A stretch of DNA of 64,000 nucleotides, taken from the NCBI GenBank assembly GCA_001769195.1, contig MEOK01000014.1, positions 1-64,000 of the forward strand, written 5' to 3'. This DNA is from Bacteroidetes bacterium GWF2_40_14 (GTDB taxonomy: Bacteria > Bacteroidota > Bacteroidia > Bacteroidales > UBA932). This document shows, piece after piece, positions 43,779-53,901 of the stretch (the stretch's first letter is position 1; each line of letters begins with the position of its first letter). Both the position numbers and the translations under genes were made by a program. The notes below the pieces were generated by a model. That model was given only the letters and a program-made list of their open reading frames with translations, did no database searches and had not been told where the DNA came from.

Positions 43779-44741
43779 CTACCCGCGGGGACTTATCAAA
43801 GCTTTGAAATCTTCGGGTTCGATATCTCTGTTATAGTAATTCAGAGGATTTACCGGACGATTTCTATAAATGACCTCATAATGGACATGCGGCCCTTTTG
43901 ACCTGCCAGTGTTGCCCATTATAGCTATTTGTTCTCCTCTCTTGACAACTCTGCCCATTGCTACCATACTGGTCTTGAGATGAGCATATCTTGTCTTGTA
44001 TCCGAACCCGTGGTCAACAATAACAAAATTTCCATAACCGAAGAAATCGAATCCAACCTCTACAACTCTGCCGTTTCCGGTAGCGAAGATTGGTTCTCCG
44101 ACAGGTCCGGAAAGATCTACACCTGAGTGCATTCTTACTTGTCCGTTAAATGGATCCGGTCTGTAACCAAAGCTGCTTGAGTATCTTATTCTTGATGCTG
44201 ATATATTTACAGGAGGAATAGCCGGAACGCAAAGTGACATTTCGTCGGCATTTTTAGCAAGAAGAACTACATCGTCGAAGGATTTTGACTGTATGAAGGC
44301 CTTTTTGTACAAGACATCCATGTTTATAGCAGTCCTGCTTAAAATCCCCGAACGGTCAAAACTCTTCAGGTACGAATATCTGTCGATACCGCCGAAGCCA
44401 GCATCCCGGATATCCTGAGGAATCTCCTCCATACCAAAAATTGGTCTGTATATGTAATTGTCTCTCATCTGAAGAGAGAGTAATGAGCTGTTGGCCTGAT
44501 TGAACCTTTTGTTCATTAACTCCAGTTTGCTTGACAATTCATCTGATGTTCTCAGTAATGCAAGCATTTTTGGTGTATCCAGGTTCAGGTATTTTGTGTA
44601 TCCAAAATAGTAACCCAGAGAGGTGACAAGACTCAGCAGAAAAATTATAAAACCCTTGGAAAACCTTGCCTTGATTGGGATTTTATGAAGTTCGTATGCT
44701 AAAGTCTCTGGATTAAATTTGTATCTTCTTTTTTTGGGCAT
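43779..44741 (-). CDS. M23 metallopeptidase, membrane-anchored
   Basis: A 320-aa relative of its neighbour. ATG at 44741 is chosen over a TTG two codons upstream. The basic start MPKKRRYKFN precedes a TM helix (FIIFLLSLVTSLGYYFGYT), a coiled coil and a LytM domain with HSGVDLSG and GPHVHYEV. It is likely to act on peptidoglycan in the periplasm. It heads a run of 16 genes; a TAGATTTG promoter element lies 27 bases upstream. Confidence 0.92.
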   Translation of the reverse strand: MPKKRRYKFNPETLAYELHKIPIKARFSKGFIIFLLSLVTSLGYYFGYTKYLNLDTPKMLALLRTSDELSSKLELMNKRFNQANSSLLSLQMRDNYIYRPIFGMEEIPQDIRDAGFGGIDRYSYLKSFDRSGILSRTAINMDVLYKKAFIQSKSFDDVVLLAKNADEMSLCVPAIPPVNISASRIRYSSSFGYRPDPFNGQVRMHSGVDLSGPVGEPIFATGNGRVVEVGFDFFGYGNFVIVDHGFGYKTRYAHLKTSMVAMGRVVKRGEQIAIMGNTGRSKGPHVHYEVIYRNRPVNPLNYYNRDIEPEDFKALISPRG

Positions 44742-44767
44742 AAGCAAATTGAGAGCTATATTTCATG

Positions 44768-44775
44768 CAAATCTA
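44768..44775 (-). promoter_or_regulatory. Candidate -7 element for the M23 to rnf gene run
   Basis: The minus strand reads TAGATTTG, an exact TAnnTTTG match, giving a leader of about 20 nt. No clear TTTG was found at the -33 position. Confidence 0.4.
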
Positions 44776-44796
44776 ACTAATTTTAGTAAAAAAACC

Positions 44797-44804
44797 TATT
44801 TTTG
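44797..44804 (+). promoter_or_regulatory. Candidate -7 element for alaS
   Basis: The plus strand reads TATTTTTG, an exact TAnnTTTG match 37 bases before the alaS start. No clear -33 TTTG was found. Confidence 0.4.
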
Positions 44805-44840
44805 TGAATCATTTTAAAATCGGTATAGAATATAACACAT

Positions 44841-47453
44841 ATGACATCAAAAGAGATAAGAGATAGCTTTTTGGAATTCTTTGCAAGCAAAAGCCATACC
44901 ATCGTAACCTCGGCTCCCATGGTAGTAAAGGATGATCCTACCCTCATGTTTACAAATGCCGGTATGAATCAGTTCAAGGATTGGTTTTTAGGGAACACCC
45001 CCCCAAGGTATCCCAGAGTAGCAGATACTCAAAAGTGTTTACGGGTGAGTGGCAAACATAACGACCTTGAAGAGGTTGGACACGACACTTATCACCATAC
45101 AATGTTTGAAATGCTCGGTAACTGGAGTTTTGGTGATTATTTTAAAAAAGAGGCTATCGACTGGGCATGGGAGCTCCTTACTGATGTATATAAATTAGAC
45201 AAAGAGAGACTATATGCCACTGTCTTTGAAGGGAGTGAACAAGATGGAACTGAAGCCGACAACGAAGCCAGAGAACAATGGCTCAAGTATCTTCCTGCAG
45301 AAAGGATTCTTTACGGAAACAAAAAGGACAACTTCTGGGAGATGGGAGATACCGGACCTTGTGGACCTTGCAGTGAGATTCATGTTGATATAAGAAGCGA
45401 TGAGGAGAGAAAGGCACAAGACGGAGCCGAGCTTGTAAATCAAGGGCATCACCTTGTTATCGAGATCTGGAACCTCGTCTTTATCCAATATAACAGAAAA
45501 GTCAATGGAGAACTTGCAGCACTTCCGCAAAAGCACGTCGATACCGGAATGGGACTGGAGAGGCTTTGCATGGCAATGCAGGGTAAGAAGAGCAACTATG
45601 ACACCGATGTTTTTTCTAACATGATTTCCAGAATATCTGAGCTTTGCGGCAAGGATTACAACGAAAGTCCCCAGATAGGTGTTGCTATGAGGGTTATTGC
45701 CGACCATATCCGTGCCATCAGTTTTTCAATTGCTGACGGCCAATTGCCTTCAAATGTAAAAGCGGGCTATGTTATTCGTCGGATCCTAAGGAGAGCAGTA
45801 AGATATGCATATACATTCCTTGGAGTAGATCAGCCGTTTCTATGCAGGCTTGTACCTACTCTGGCGCAAGATATGGGAAAAGCCTTCCCTGAGCTAATAT
45901 CACAACAGTCTCTCATAGAAAAGGTTATTAAGGAAGAAGAAGAGGCTTTCCTGAGAACATTGGACAAAGGAATCAGGTTGATGGATGTTCTAATGGCTAA
46001 ATATAAGGAGAGTAAGATTATCTCAGGTGAGGAGGCATTCACACTCTACGACACATTCGGATTCCCAATTGACCTTAGCGAACTGATAGCCAGAGAGAAC
46101 GGCTATACAATTGACTTACAGTCGTTCGAGGTTGAATTAGGCAAACAAAAGCAAAGAAGCAGAAACGTTGCGTCAAGCGAAGAGGGAGACTGGATTGAGG
46201 TTCGTCCTTACAACGTTGCTGAATTTGTCGGTTATGACAAGAACGAGGCACAGGTTTCACTTGTAAAATACAGGAGTCTGAAAACCAAAAACAGAGATTA
46301 TTATCAGCTTGTTTTTGATAAAAGCCCATTTTATGCTGAGAGTGGTGGACAGGTTGGAGACACAGGCTACTTGGAGTCACCATCCGGAGAGAAGATTCTC
46401 ATTACAAATACTGTTAAAGAGAACAACCTGAGCATTCATATTGCAGATAAGCTACCTGCAGATCCTATGGCTCTCTTTACTGCCCGCATAGACCTGCCAA
46501 GAAGACAATCTATCGCAAACAACCATTCTGCTACACATCTTCTGCACAAGGCCCTCAGAGAGATACTTGGTAATCATATTGAACAAAAGGGGTCGCTCGT
46601 CAACTTCAATTACTTCAGGTTCGACTTTTCGCATTATGAAAAGGTTAGTGATGAAAACATAAGAGCAGTTGAGAAGAGGGTTAACCAGCTGATTCGTGAG
46701 AATGCACCACTTAATGAGTTCAGGGAGATGCCTGTCGACAAAGCAAAGGCCCTTGGAGCAATGGCCTTGTTCGGGGAAAAATATGGGGATACTGTGAGAG
46801 TCATCAAATTCAATGATTCCATAGAATTATGTGGTGGCACTCATACTTCTGCAACAGGGAACATAGGACTGTTCAAAATAATATCCGAATCTGCAATTGC
46901 AGCAGGTGTAAGGAGAATCGAGGCAGCAACGGGCGAATATGCCGGACAAATTGTTGAGGGCATGGAAGATACTATCAGATCTGTTAAGGAGATCCTCAAT
47001 TACGCTCCTAATGTTGTAAGCAGCATCCACAAACTTATAGAAGAGAATGACGATTTCCGGAAAACAATCGAGGAGGCCATGAAAGAGAGGGCTGTTGCAC
47101 TTAAGGAGACGTTGCTAAAAAACACTCAGGTTATAAATGGTATAAATATTGTTATTTTAAGGGGTGAATTCCCTGCCGATTTTGTCAGAAACATTGCTTT
47201 CCTTATCCGCAACGAAGTTAAAAACACTGCTTTCATTGCAGGTTGCACATTTGAAGGTAAAGCACATCTGGCACTTTTATATTCGGACGACCTGGTTGCA
47301 AAGGGAAAAGAGGCATCCAAAGAGATAAGGGAGGCATCGGTCCATATCAATGGCGGAGGGGGAGGCCAGAACTTCTTTGCCAGTGCCGGAGGAAAGAATC
47401 CTGACGGGATACAGGCAGCAATTGCAAAACTAACCGAACTGGCAACAAAATAG
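44841..47453 (+). CDS. alaS: Alanyl-tRNA synthetase
   Basis: An 870-aa class II synthetase. The catalytic domain includes [16 protein letters not shown] and [15 protein letters not shown]; the editing domain has the zinc motif [10 protein letters not shown] and [10 protein letters not shown]; the C-terminal DHHA1 region contains the Gly-rich NGGGGGQ. Length and motifs are complete. It is followed after 6 bases by an LptF/G permease gene. Confidence 0.98.
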   Translation: MTSKEIRDSFLEFFASKSHTIVTSAPMVVKDDPTLMFTNAGMNQFKDWFLGNTPPRYPRVADTQKCLRVSGKHNDLEEVGHDTYHHTMFEMLGNWSFGDYFKKEAIDWAWELLTDVYKLDKERLYATVFEGSEQDGTEADNEAREQWLKYLPAERILYGNKKDNFWEMGDTGPCGPCSEIHVDIRSDEERKAQDGAELVNQGHHLVIEIWNLVFIQYNRKVNGELAALPQKHVDTGMGLERLCMAMQGKKSNYDTDVFSNMISRISELCGKDYNESPQIGVAMRVIADHIRAISFSIADGQLPSNVKAGYVIRRILRRAVRYAYTFLGVDQPFLCRLVPTLAQDMGKAFPELISQQSLIEKVIKEEEEAFLRTLDKGIRLMDVLMAKYKESKIISGEEAFTLYDTFGFPIDLSELIARENGYTIDLQSFEVELGKQKQRSRNVASSEEGDWIEVRPYNVAEFVGYDKNEAQVSLVKYRSLKTKNRDYYQLVFDKSPFYAESGGQVGDTGYLESPSGEKILITNTVKENNLSIHIADKLPADPMALFTARIDLPRRQSIANNHSATHLLHKALREILGNHIEQKGSLVNFNYFRFDFSHYEKVSDENIRAVEKRVNQLIRENAPLNEFREMPVDKAKALGAMALFGEKYGDTVRVIKFNDSIELCGGTHTSATGNIGLFKIISESAIAAGVRRIEAATGEYAGQIVEGMEDTIRSVKEILNYAPNVVSSIHKLIEENDDFRKTIEEAMKERAVALKETLLKNTQVINGINIVILRGEFPADFVRNIAFLIRNEVKNTAFIAGCTFEGKAHLALLYSDDLVAKGKEASKEIREASVHINGGGGGQNFFASAGGKNPDGIQAAIAKLTELATK

Positions 47454-47459
47454 AGCACC

Positions 47460-48917
47460 TTGAAAAAAATTGATCATTTTATCCTTAAGTCCTTTTTAGG
47501 GCCATTCGTGCTGACTTTTCTTATTGTAACATTTGCGCTTTTGTTACAGTTCCTATGGCTTTACATAGACGAACTGGTAGGAAAAGGCTTAAGTTTCTCC
47601 GTAATTGCAGAATTCCTTGGCTGGGGTGCCGCAACCCTAATACCGCTTGTTTTACCTTTGGCAACTCTGTTTTCCTCAATAATGACAATGGGCGGGTTTG
47701 GCGAGAACAATGAACTACTTGCAATGAAAGCTGCTGGAATATCTCTTCCAAGAATTCTGACCCCACTTATCGTTCTCTCTGTTTTTATAAGCATCGGCGC
47801 ATTCTTTGCCGCCAATAATCTTATCCCTGTTGCATACAACAACATCTACTCCTTAAGGGAAGACATAGGAAAGACTAAAGAGGAGATAAGAATACCTACC
47901 GGCGTTTTTTATGATGGGATAGAGGATTATATAATACGTATTAATAGCAGGGACGACAAAACAGGAGCTATCTTTGGTGTGATGGTATACAATCACAAAG
48001 AGAAAAGAGGAAATAACAGCCTCACAATTGCAGACTCCGGCTCCATCATGTTAACAAAGGATAAGCAGAACCTTGTCTTCTCACTGTATGACGGATACTC
48101 CTATGAGGAACCTCAAAGGGCTCCGGATGATACCGGATATGCCCTTCAGCGTATAGGTTTTACAAAACAGGAGATGATAATATCACTGGCAAACTACGCT
48201 TTTCAAAGATCTGACGAGAGCAGATTCAGCAAAGAGGTTATGTCACAGAATCTTAAGCAGCTAAGCAATGCCAGAGACTCTCTCGATTCTGCATATACGC
48301 ACATAAAAGAGTATCAGTTCAGGAATTTAATATATTCGGGAGGTTTCGGGTTTCCGGTTCAACTTGACACCCTTTTTACAAAAAAGTACTACACTGTATT
48401 GAACACCGACACATTATTGACATTCAAGACACCTGAAGAGGAGCAGGCGAACATCAGGTCTGCTTTGTCTCAGATAGAAAATGCAATTACTATTCTCGAC
48501 AACTATCAGATTGACGAACATCAGTATGCATACCCGCTTAGGAAAGTCCGGGTTGAGAGATTCCGAAAATTCACATTGTCCATAGCCTGCCTTATCTTTT
48601 TCTTTATAGGTGCCCCTCTGGGAGCAATAATAAGGAAAGGAGGGCTTGGAACCCCGGTAGTTGTATCAATGTTCTTTTTTGTTGTGTACTGGGTTATAGA
48701 TATTAGCGGGAAGAAACTGGCCACGGACGGAGTAATCACACCAGCAATGGGAACACTTATATCTTCGATGGTATTGTTTCCGATGGGTGTCTACCTCACA
48801 TGGAAATCTACCCGCGACTCATCCATATTTAATGCAGATGCTTATCTGATCTTCTTCAAACACCTTTTAAAACCCTTTAAACGTGCAGCATCCACAGAAA
48901 ATGAAAACAAAGCCTAG
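47460..48917 (+). CDS. LptF/LptG-family lipopolysaccharide export permease
   Basis: A 485-aa YjgP/YjgQ protein with three N-terminal and three C-terminal hydrophobic segments around a large periplasmic domain. The start is TTG at 47460: it gives the family N-terminus KKIDHFILKSFLGPFVLTF, and no ATG exists nearby. Family members form the LptB2FG transporter that extracts LPS from the inner membrane. A second family member is encoded at 53902-54996. Its 3' end overlaps fmt by 17 bases. Confidence 0.9.
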   Translation: MKKIDHFILKSFLGPFVLTFLIVTFALLLQFLWLYIDELVGKGLSFSVIAEFLGWGAATLIPLVLPLATLFSSIMTMGGFGENNELLAMKAAGISLPRILTPLIVLSVFISIGAFFAANNLIPVAYNNIYSLREDIGKTKEEIRIPTGVFYDGIEDYIIRINSRDDKTGAIFGVMVYNHKEKRGNNSLTIADSGSIMLTKDKQNLVFSLYDGYSYEEPQRAPDDTGYALQRIGFTKQEMIISLANYAFQRSDESRFSKEVMSQNLKQLSNARDSLDSAYTHIKEYQFRNLIYSGGFGFPVQLDTLFTKKYYTVLNTDTLLTFKTPEEEQANIRSALSQIENAITILDNYQIDEHQYAYPLRKVRVERFRKFTLSIACLIFFFIGAPLGAIIRKGGLGTPVVVSMFFFVVYWVIDISGKKLATDGVITPAMGTLISSMVLFPMGVYLTWKSTRDSSIFNADAYLIFFKHLLKPFKRAASTENENKA

Positions 48918-49869
48918 AATAGTTTATATGGGTACCCCCCTGTTTGCAGTTGCTCCCCTTAAAGAGCTTTTAGACAAGGGGTACGACGTTGCCGGAGTTA
49001 TTACAGCTCCCGACAAGGCTAGTGGAAGGGGTCTGTCATTGACCTGCAGCGATGTAAAGAATTTTGCAATAAGCCGTGACATCCCTGTCCTGCAACCCAT
49101 TTCATTAAAGGATGAGTCGTTTTTGTTACAGTTGGCAGCTCTGAATGGCAACCTCTTTATTGTTGTTGCCTTTAGGATGTTGCCCAAAGTAGTATGGTCA
49201 ATGCCAGAACTTGGAACTTTCAATCTGCATGCATCATTGCTCCCCGATTACAGAGGTGCTGCTCCAATCAACTGGGTAATCATAAATGGAGAAAAAGAGA
49301 CAGGTGTTACTACCTTCCTGCTCGACGAAGAGATAGATACCGGAGATATCCTTTTTCAACAAAGTTGCATTATTGAACCGGAGGACCACTTTGGATCACT
49401 TCACGACAAGCTGATGACAATTGGCACCGACCTTGTCATTAAGACCGTTGACTGCCTGGCAGATGGAAACCACAAGCCAATGTTGCAATCAGGTCTGGAA
49501 GCACAGATGGGAGAGACTCACCTTGCTCCCAAACTTACAAAGGAGACCGGAAAGATTTCATGGAACAACTCTCCTGAGGATATTCATAATCTAATCAGAG
49601 GTTTGAGCCCACACCCTGCAGCTCAATCAGTAATAGGCTCGGGTGATAGTTTTTTCCCTGTCAAAATTTTCAAGAGCCAGTTTCTAAATGAAGATCATGA
49701 TCTTCCATACGGAACCATCGTATCAGACGGGAAAAAAAGTTTGAAAGTAGCCTGCAATGGCGGCTTTGTAGACATTACAGATCTTCAGCTTGCCGGCAAA
49801 AAAAGGTTATCCTGTAAAGAATTTCTTGCAGGATTCAGAAATATAAGTAATTATTGTTTCCAGTCATGA
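48901..49869 (+). CDS. fmt: Methionyl-tRNA formyltransferase
   Basis: A 322-aa enzyme that formylates initiator Met-tRNA. ATG at 48901 gives the family start KPRIVYMGTPLFAV; a GTG frame opens 18 bases earlier. The formyl-tetrahydrofolate site shows NLHASLLPDYRGAAPINW and the C-terminal domain follows GKISWNN. Its stop overlaps the next start (ATGA). Confidence 0.96.
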   Translation: MKTKPRIVYMGTPLFAVAPLKELLDKGYDVAGVITAPDKASGRGLSLTCSDVKNFAISRDIPVLQPISLKDESFLLQLAALNGNLFIVVAFRMLPKVVWSMPELGTFNLHASLLPDYRGAAPINWVIINGEKETGVTTFLLDEEIDTGDILFQQSCIIEPEDHFGSLHDKLMTIGTDLVIKTVDCLADGNHKPMLQSGLEAQMGETHLAPKLTKETGKISWNNSPEDIHNLIRGLSPHPAAQSVIGSGDSFFPVKIFKSQFLNEDHDLPYGTIVSDGKKSLKVACNGGFVDITDLQLAGKKRLSCKEFLAGFRNISNYCFQS

Positions 49870-50486
49870 ACAATGTAGTCATTCTTGCAGATGGAGAATT
49901 TCCTGAACATCCTTCAGTAGTGAAATTACTTGAGAGTTCCGATGCTATAGTTTGCTGCGATGGTGCCGCTGAAAACCTGATAACTTTCGGAATAGTTCCA
50001 TATGCAATAGTCGGTGATATGGACAGCCTGAGCACGGAGATGCAGTTAAAATACCAGGCACTGATTCATGCAGACAGCGATCAGGAGACAAACGACCTAA
50101 CAAAGGCATTTCATTATACACTCTCTTTAAATCCCGGGAAAATAACAATTCTGGGAGCTACAGGCGCAAGGGAAGATCATACATTAGGCAACATTTCACT
50201 AATTGCAGATTACATTAAGATGTCAGATGCAGAAGTAGAAATGCACACCAACTTTGGAAAATTCATTGCAATTAATAAAAAAACAACTCTTATGCTACCA
50301 GTCGGTAGCCAGATATCTGTTTTTGCAATTGACACAAATATCCGGATAAAATCGAAGGGACTTAAGTATAAGCTTGACAGTGTAGTATTTGACTCCTGGT
50401 GGAAAGGCACTCTCAATGAAACAACAGAAGAATCAATATCCCTTGATTTTGAATCAGGAAGGGTAATCCTGTATATTGCATATTAA
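49866..50486 (+). CDS. Thiamine pyrophosphokinase
   Basis: A 206-aa kinase that converts thiamine to thiamine diphosphate. ATG at 49866 overlaps the fmt stop. Motifs are ILADGEFP, VCCDGAAENL, VGDMDSLS, DQETNDLTKA and ILGATGAREDHTLGNI, all in the nucleotide and thiamine sites. It ends in a shared bidirectional terminator facing hup. Confidence 0.93.
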   Translation: MNNVVILADGEFPEHPSVVKLLESSDAIVCCDGAAENLITFGIVPYAIVGDMDSLSTEMQLKYQALIHADSDQETNDLTKAFHYTLSLNPGKITILGATGAREDHTLGNISLIADYIKMSDAEVEMHTNFGKFIAINKKTTLMLPVGSQISVFAIDTNIRIKSKGLKYKLDSVVFDSWWKGTLNETTEESISLDFESGRVILYIAY

Positions 50487-50516
50487 AACAGGGCACCTTT
50501 AAAGGGCGCCCTGTTT
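50486..50516. terminator. Bidirectional terminator between tpk and hup
   Basis: A 9-bp stem AAACAGGGC (50486-50494) with GCCCTGTTT (50508-50516) encloses an inner CCTTTAAAGG palindrome. Followed by AATTTTT in the plus direction and TTTTAATA in the minus direction. Confidence 0.85.
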
Positions 50517-50537
50517 AATTTTTCTGAAGAAGGGATG

Positions 50538-50810
50538 CTATTTAACCAACTTGTTAAGTTCTGCTCCAGTTTTAAATCTCACTACTTTTTTAGCTTCAAT
50601 GTTGATTTTCTTGCCTGTGCGAGGGTTTCTGCCATTTCTGGCATTTCTTTGGTTAACTGAGAAAGAGCCAAAACCTACCAATGTAAGTCTCTCTCCATTC
50701 TTTAGCGATTCACTAGCTACATTAATAAATGCATCTAATGCTTTTTTTGCATCGACTTTTGTAAGGTCGGCCTGGCTTGCGATTGCTGATATCAATTCTG
50801 CCTTGTTCAT
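50538..50810 (-). CDS. HU-family DNA-binding protein
   Basis: A 90-aa nucleoid protein starting at ATG 50810 (MNKAELISAIASQADL). The DNA-binding arm is VGFGSFSVNQRNARNGRNPRTGKK in outline, with the Pro that intercalates DNA. Upstream codons to 50879 are leader, since a consensus promoter lies there. It is expressed alone between a strong promoter and a terminator. Confidence 0.96.
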   Translation of the reverse strand: MNKAELISAIASQADLTKVDAKKALDAFINVASESLKNGERLTLVGFGSFSVNQRNARNGRNPRTGKKINIEAKKVVRFKTGAELNKLVK

Positions 50811-50849
50811 AATTAGTTTTTTAGGATGTTGAGTTTCTTGTGTTTGATA

Positions 50850-50880
50850 CAAATGTAAGTTAATAAATTCAAAAAACAAA
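50850..50880 (-). promoter_or_regulatory. Consensus promoter of the HU gene
   Basis: The minus strand has TTTG (50877-50880), a 19-base spacer, then TACATTTG (50850-50857). This matches the Bacteroidota TTTG-N19-TAnnTTTG promoter exactly and predicts a leader of about 35 nt before ATG 50810. It is the best promoter match in the window. Confidence 0.8.
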
Positions 50881-50988
50881 CAAAATTCTTATCTTTTATA
50901 AGCAACAGCCCATGTTAATTAGAAATATCCCTTATGTTTTAACCCTCTTTGCATTATGGTTACAAAACTTGGGTATTTGTAATAATTC

Positions 50989-51945
50989 TTATACATTGTT
51001 AGAAGATGTAAGTGAACGGAAATATTCCAATTTCTCCTTTACAGCTTTTTCCAGTTCTTTGCGCTCTTTATCAAACATCACATAACTTTTGCTGTCAGGG
51101 AAAAAAGGCCTGTGTCCGTCCATGGTATTGAGTTTGCTTATAATTTTCATGAATTCCAGAGAGGGCAAATCCATGAATATGTCGCTAAAAATGTTCCATA
51201 TATGATTTACCGCCTGCCCAGACGGGTGCAACATGTCTTCCGAATAGAAACGATAGTCTCTCAGTTCGTCCAGCAATATTTCATAAGCCGGAAAATAATG
51301 TACGTTCTCATGCAAGTTTTGCAGCTTTTCTATAGAGAGAAGAAGCACTGCCTTGCTTAATTGATTCCCGTGGGCACCATCTTTCCAGTGTCTGACTGGA
51401 CTTACGGTCAATATCCAGTTTTTCATGGGATTCTCGGCAATTAAGGGTGAAAGTAGCCTGACTACATCGTCAACATCCAGAGGTTCCCTTTCAAACCTGT
51501 TTGGAGGTAGCTTCTGACAATTGGCAACAACTTTTCCGTTGGAGCAGAGACGATAAATCCATCTTGTACCAAGGCTTAAAATTATCCATTTTGATTGTTT
51601 GAAATGTATGCTCGCTTCATCTAGTTGTCTGTTTACATTTGATCTTAACTCATCCAGACACATAGCTGAAAAATCACTGCTGTGACTGAAGCTTTTATAA
51701 ATATCGTCGCATTTTATAAAATCTTCATTTTCAAAATGTCTTCCCGAAACAAGCCTCTCCAGTGACTCCGCTATTGAAGCCGGATTGTACAAAACTCCAA
51801 ATGGATTGACAATTACGTCAAACCTGAGGTTCTTCATTATTGAACCAACCTCATTTGCAAAGCACGACCCAATAAATAAAACCTTATCACTATAAGATAT
51901 AGTGGAGGCGCTTTTTTTTATCTCAATCTTTGTCTGTAGTTTCAT
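50989..51945 (-). CDS. GSCFA-domain protein
   Basis: A 318-aa protein with the eponymous motif FIGSCFANEVG near residue 30 and DMLHPSGQAVNHIW near the C-terminus, fitting a GDSL/SGNH hydrolase-like fold with Ser and Asp/His. No signal peptide is present. The substrate is unknown; some relatives are linked to cell-surface glycan modification. Overlaps queG by 4 bases (ATGA), so the two are probably co-translated. Confidence 0.88.
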   Translation of the reverse strand: MKLQTKIEIKKSASTISYSDKVLFIGSCFANEVGSIMKNLRFDVIVNPFGVLYNPASIAESLERLVSGRHFENEDFIKCDDIYKSFSHSSDFSAMCLDELRSNVNRQLDEASIHFKQSKWIILSLGTRWIYRLCSNGKVVANCQKLPPNRFEREPLDVDDVVRLLSPLIAENPMKNWILTVSPVRHWKDGAHGNQLSKAVLLLSIEKLQNLHENVHYFPAYEILLDELRDYRFYSEDMLHPSGQAVNHIWNIFSDIFMDLPSLEFMKIISKLNTMDGHRPFFPDSKSYVMFDKERKELEKAVKEKLEYFRSLTSSNNV

Positions 51946-52871
51946 AGATTATCCTGAATTTTTAAAATACCGGCTCTTCTAATTGGAGAATTTTTAAAGA
52001 TCTCCAAAAAACTCTCATTATTTAATTTCTTCCAGTCCTCTCTTGAAAAGTCTGTTATAGGTTTATTGTGTTTTTCAGAAAAGACAGGTTTGAACTCTTT
52101 CCATGTAGTTGCTTCTCCCTTAGCTGCCCACGGACAGGCCTTAAGGCATATATCACATCCAAAAATACTGTTGTTCAGATTTATCTGGAATTCTTCCGAG
52201 TAGTGTCCGCACTTACTTTCAATTGTCTGATAAGAGATGCACTTTCTTGCATCCAGACAAAAAGGGGTCATCAGGGCTCCTGTCGGACACGCCTCTATGC
52301 ATGAATTACAGTTTCCGCAGCCATTCCTTACAATATCTGTTGAGTATTTTAGCTTCTGGTTAATCAGAATAATACCTATAAATGTGTGGATGCCAAATTT
52401 TTTACTTATCAGAAAGTTGTTTTTTCCAATAAACCCCAGACCAGCCTCCCTCGCCCACTCTCTCTCCATGACTGGAGCAGAGTCTACAAATACCCTGGCC
52501 TTCATTTTTGGCATCAGAGGCTTTAAGCTCTCTACTATTGTATAGAGTTTGTCCTTGACAACCTTGTGGTAGTCTTCTCCAAATGCATATGAGGCAATCT
52601 TCGGTACTCCCTCACTCTGTTCCTGTTCCGGCTTATATGGTGCAAGAAAGCACATTATTGATTTTGTGCCCTTGAGAAGCAGTTCCGGATCTGCCCGGAG
52701 TTCTACGTTCCTCGCCATATAATCCATGCCGGCATTGTAAGATTTGTCAAGATATTCCCTCAGCCTTTCAATCTCGGGTATCATTTTTCTGTATGGTGCT
52801 GATCCATATTCAAGAAACCCATGTTCCCGGGACAAACCTTCAATTGTTTTGTGAATTTCATCAATATTCAT
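51942..52871 (-). CDS. queG: Epoxyqueuosine reductase QueG
   Basis: A 309-aa cobalamin-dependent iron-sulfur enzyme for the last step of queuosine synthesis in tRNA. Two [4Fe-4S] motifs are CGNCNSCIEACPTGAL and CDICLKACPW, with an additional Cys at ESKCGHYSEEF. ARVFVDSAPVMEREWAREAGLG is the family signature. It is shorter than the E. coli enzyme (379 aa) because it lacks the C-terminal HEAT-like domain. tgt, acting earlier in the pathway, lies 2 kb to the right. Confidence 0.95.
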   Translation of the reverse strand: MNIDEIHKTIEGLSREHGFLEYGSAPYRKMIPEIERLREYLDKSYNAGMDYMARNVELRADPELLLKGTKSIMCFLAPYKPEQEQSEGVPKIASYAFGEDYHKVVKDKLYTIVESLKPLMPKMKARVFVDSAPVMEREWAREAGLGFIGKNNFLISKKFGIHTFIGIILINQKLKYSTDIVRNGCGNCNSCIEACPTGALMTPFCLDARKCISYQTIESKCGHYSEEFQINLNNSIFGCDICLKACPWAAKGEATTWKEFKPVFSEKHNKPITDFSREDWKKLNNESFLEIFKNSPIRRAGILKIQDNL

Positions 52872-52875
52872 AAAG

Positions 52876-52911
52876 CAAAATTAGAGATTTACTGTAAATT
52901 TTATACATTTG
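52876..52911. promoter_or_regulatory. Divergent -7 elements for queG (-) and epimerase (+)
   Basis: The plus strand has TACATTTG at 52904-52911, 38 bases before the epimerase start. The minus strand has TAATTTTG at 52876-52883, only 4 bases before the queG ATG, which would mean a leaderless queG mRNA if real. Neither has a clear -33 TTTG. Confidence 0.4.
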
Positions 52912-52949
52912 CCTACTTTTTTCTTACAGAATTCAAAATTCAATAATAT

Positions 52950-53897
52950 ATGAACGTTTTAGTAGTCGGAGCCGGAGGACAGATCGGTACAGAGCTTATC
53001 CCTCATTTACAAAAACAGTATGGACAAGATAACATAATTGCCGCAGACCTCAAAGAAGATGTTGTAAAAAGGCTTAAGGAAGGCTCAATTGCAATCACTT
53101 TGGATGCACTGGATATAAAAAATTATACAGAAGCAATTAAAAAATACAAAATAGACCGTATCTACAACCTTGTTGCTCTCCTCTCGGCAACCGGAGAAAA
53201 CAATCCTCAGCTGGCCTGGTCCGTAAACATGGGAGCTCTTCTAAACTCGCTGGAGCTTGCAAGGGAATTTAAATGCTCTGTTTTCACTCCAAGCTCAATT
53301 GGTGCATTCGGACACTCCACTCCTCATAATCTCACTCCACAGGACACTATAATGCGCCCCAATACCATGTATGGTGTATGCAAGGTGTCAGGCGAGCTTC
53401 TGAGCGACTATTATTACAGCCGGTTTGGTGTTGATACCAGAAGTGTCAGGTTCCCCGGTATAATATCAAACGGAGCATTACCGGGCGGTGGAACTACCGA
53501 CTACGCCGTAGAGGTCTTTTATGATATTATCAAAAAAGGACACTATACATCTCCTATTCCTGAAAACTCATTTATGGATATGCTTTATATCCCGGATGCA
53601 CTGGATGCTTGTACACAGCTTATGGATGCAGATCCCTCAAAGCTCAGGCACAGAAACAGCTTTAACGTAACAGCCATGAGCTTTACTCCCGAAATTCTTT
53701 TTAATGAGATAAAAAAACGTATACCTGAAGCTATTTTTGACTACAATGTAAATCCTGTAAAGGCAGAGATTGCCTCTTCATGGCCAGATTCTATGGACGA
53801 TTCATGTGCAAGAGAAGAGTGGGGTTGGAATCCAAAATGGGGTTTGCAGGAGATGATCGATGATATGATCTGCGCTATCAGGAAGAAAAACCTCTAA
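52950..53897 (+). CDS. NAD-dependent epimerase/threonine dehydrogenase-like
   Basis: A 315-aa extended short-chain dehydrogenase. The Rossmann motif is VVGAGGQIGTELI, the catalytic triad is Ser (FTPSSIGAFG) with Y-x3-K in MYGVCKVSGE, and FMDMLYIPDALDAC is close to L-threonine 3-dehydrogenases of the SDR type. That enzyme converts threonine to 2-amino-3-ketobutyrate. Usually a glycine C-acetyltransferase gene (kbl) accompanies it; none is here. It is a single gene, convergent with the LptF/G gene 4 bases on. Confidence 0.87.
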   Translation: MNVLVVGAGGQIGTELIPHLQKQYGQDNIIAADLKEDVVKRLKEGSIAITLDALDIKNYTEAIKKYKIDRIYNLVALLSATGENNPQLAWSVNMGALLNSLELAREFKCSVFTPSSIGAFGHSTPHNLTPQDTIMRPNTMYGVCKVSGELLSDYYYSRFGVDTRSVRFPGIISNGALPGGGTTDYAVEVFYDIIKKGHYTSPIPENSFMDMLYIPDALDACTQLMDADPSKLRHRNSFNVTAMSFTPEILFNEIKKRIPEAIFDYNVNPVKAEIASSWPDSMDDSCAREEWGWNPKWGLQEMIDDMICAIRKKNL

Positions 53898-53901
53898 CCT
53901 G

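Noticed and set aside
42816-44741. Tandem M23 genes as one split gene
   Set aside because: Each has its own membrane anchor, coiled coil and complete zinc site, so they are paralogues.
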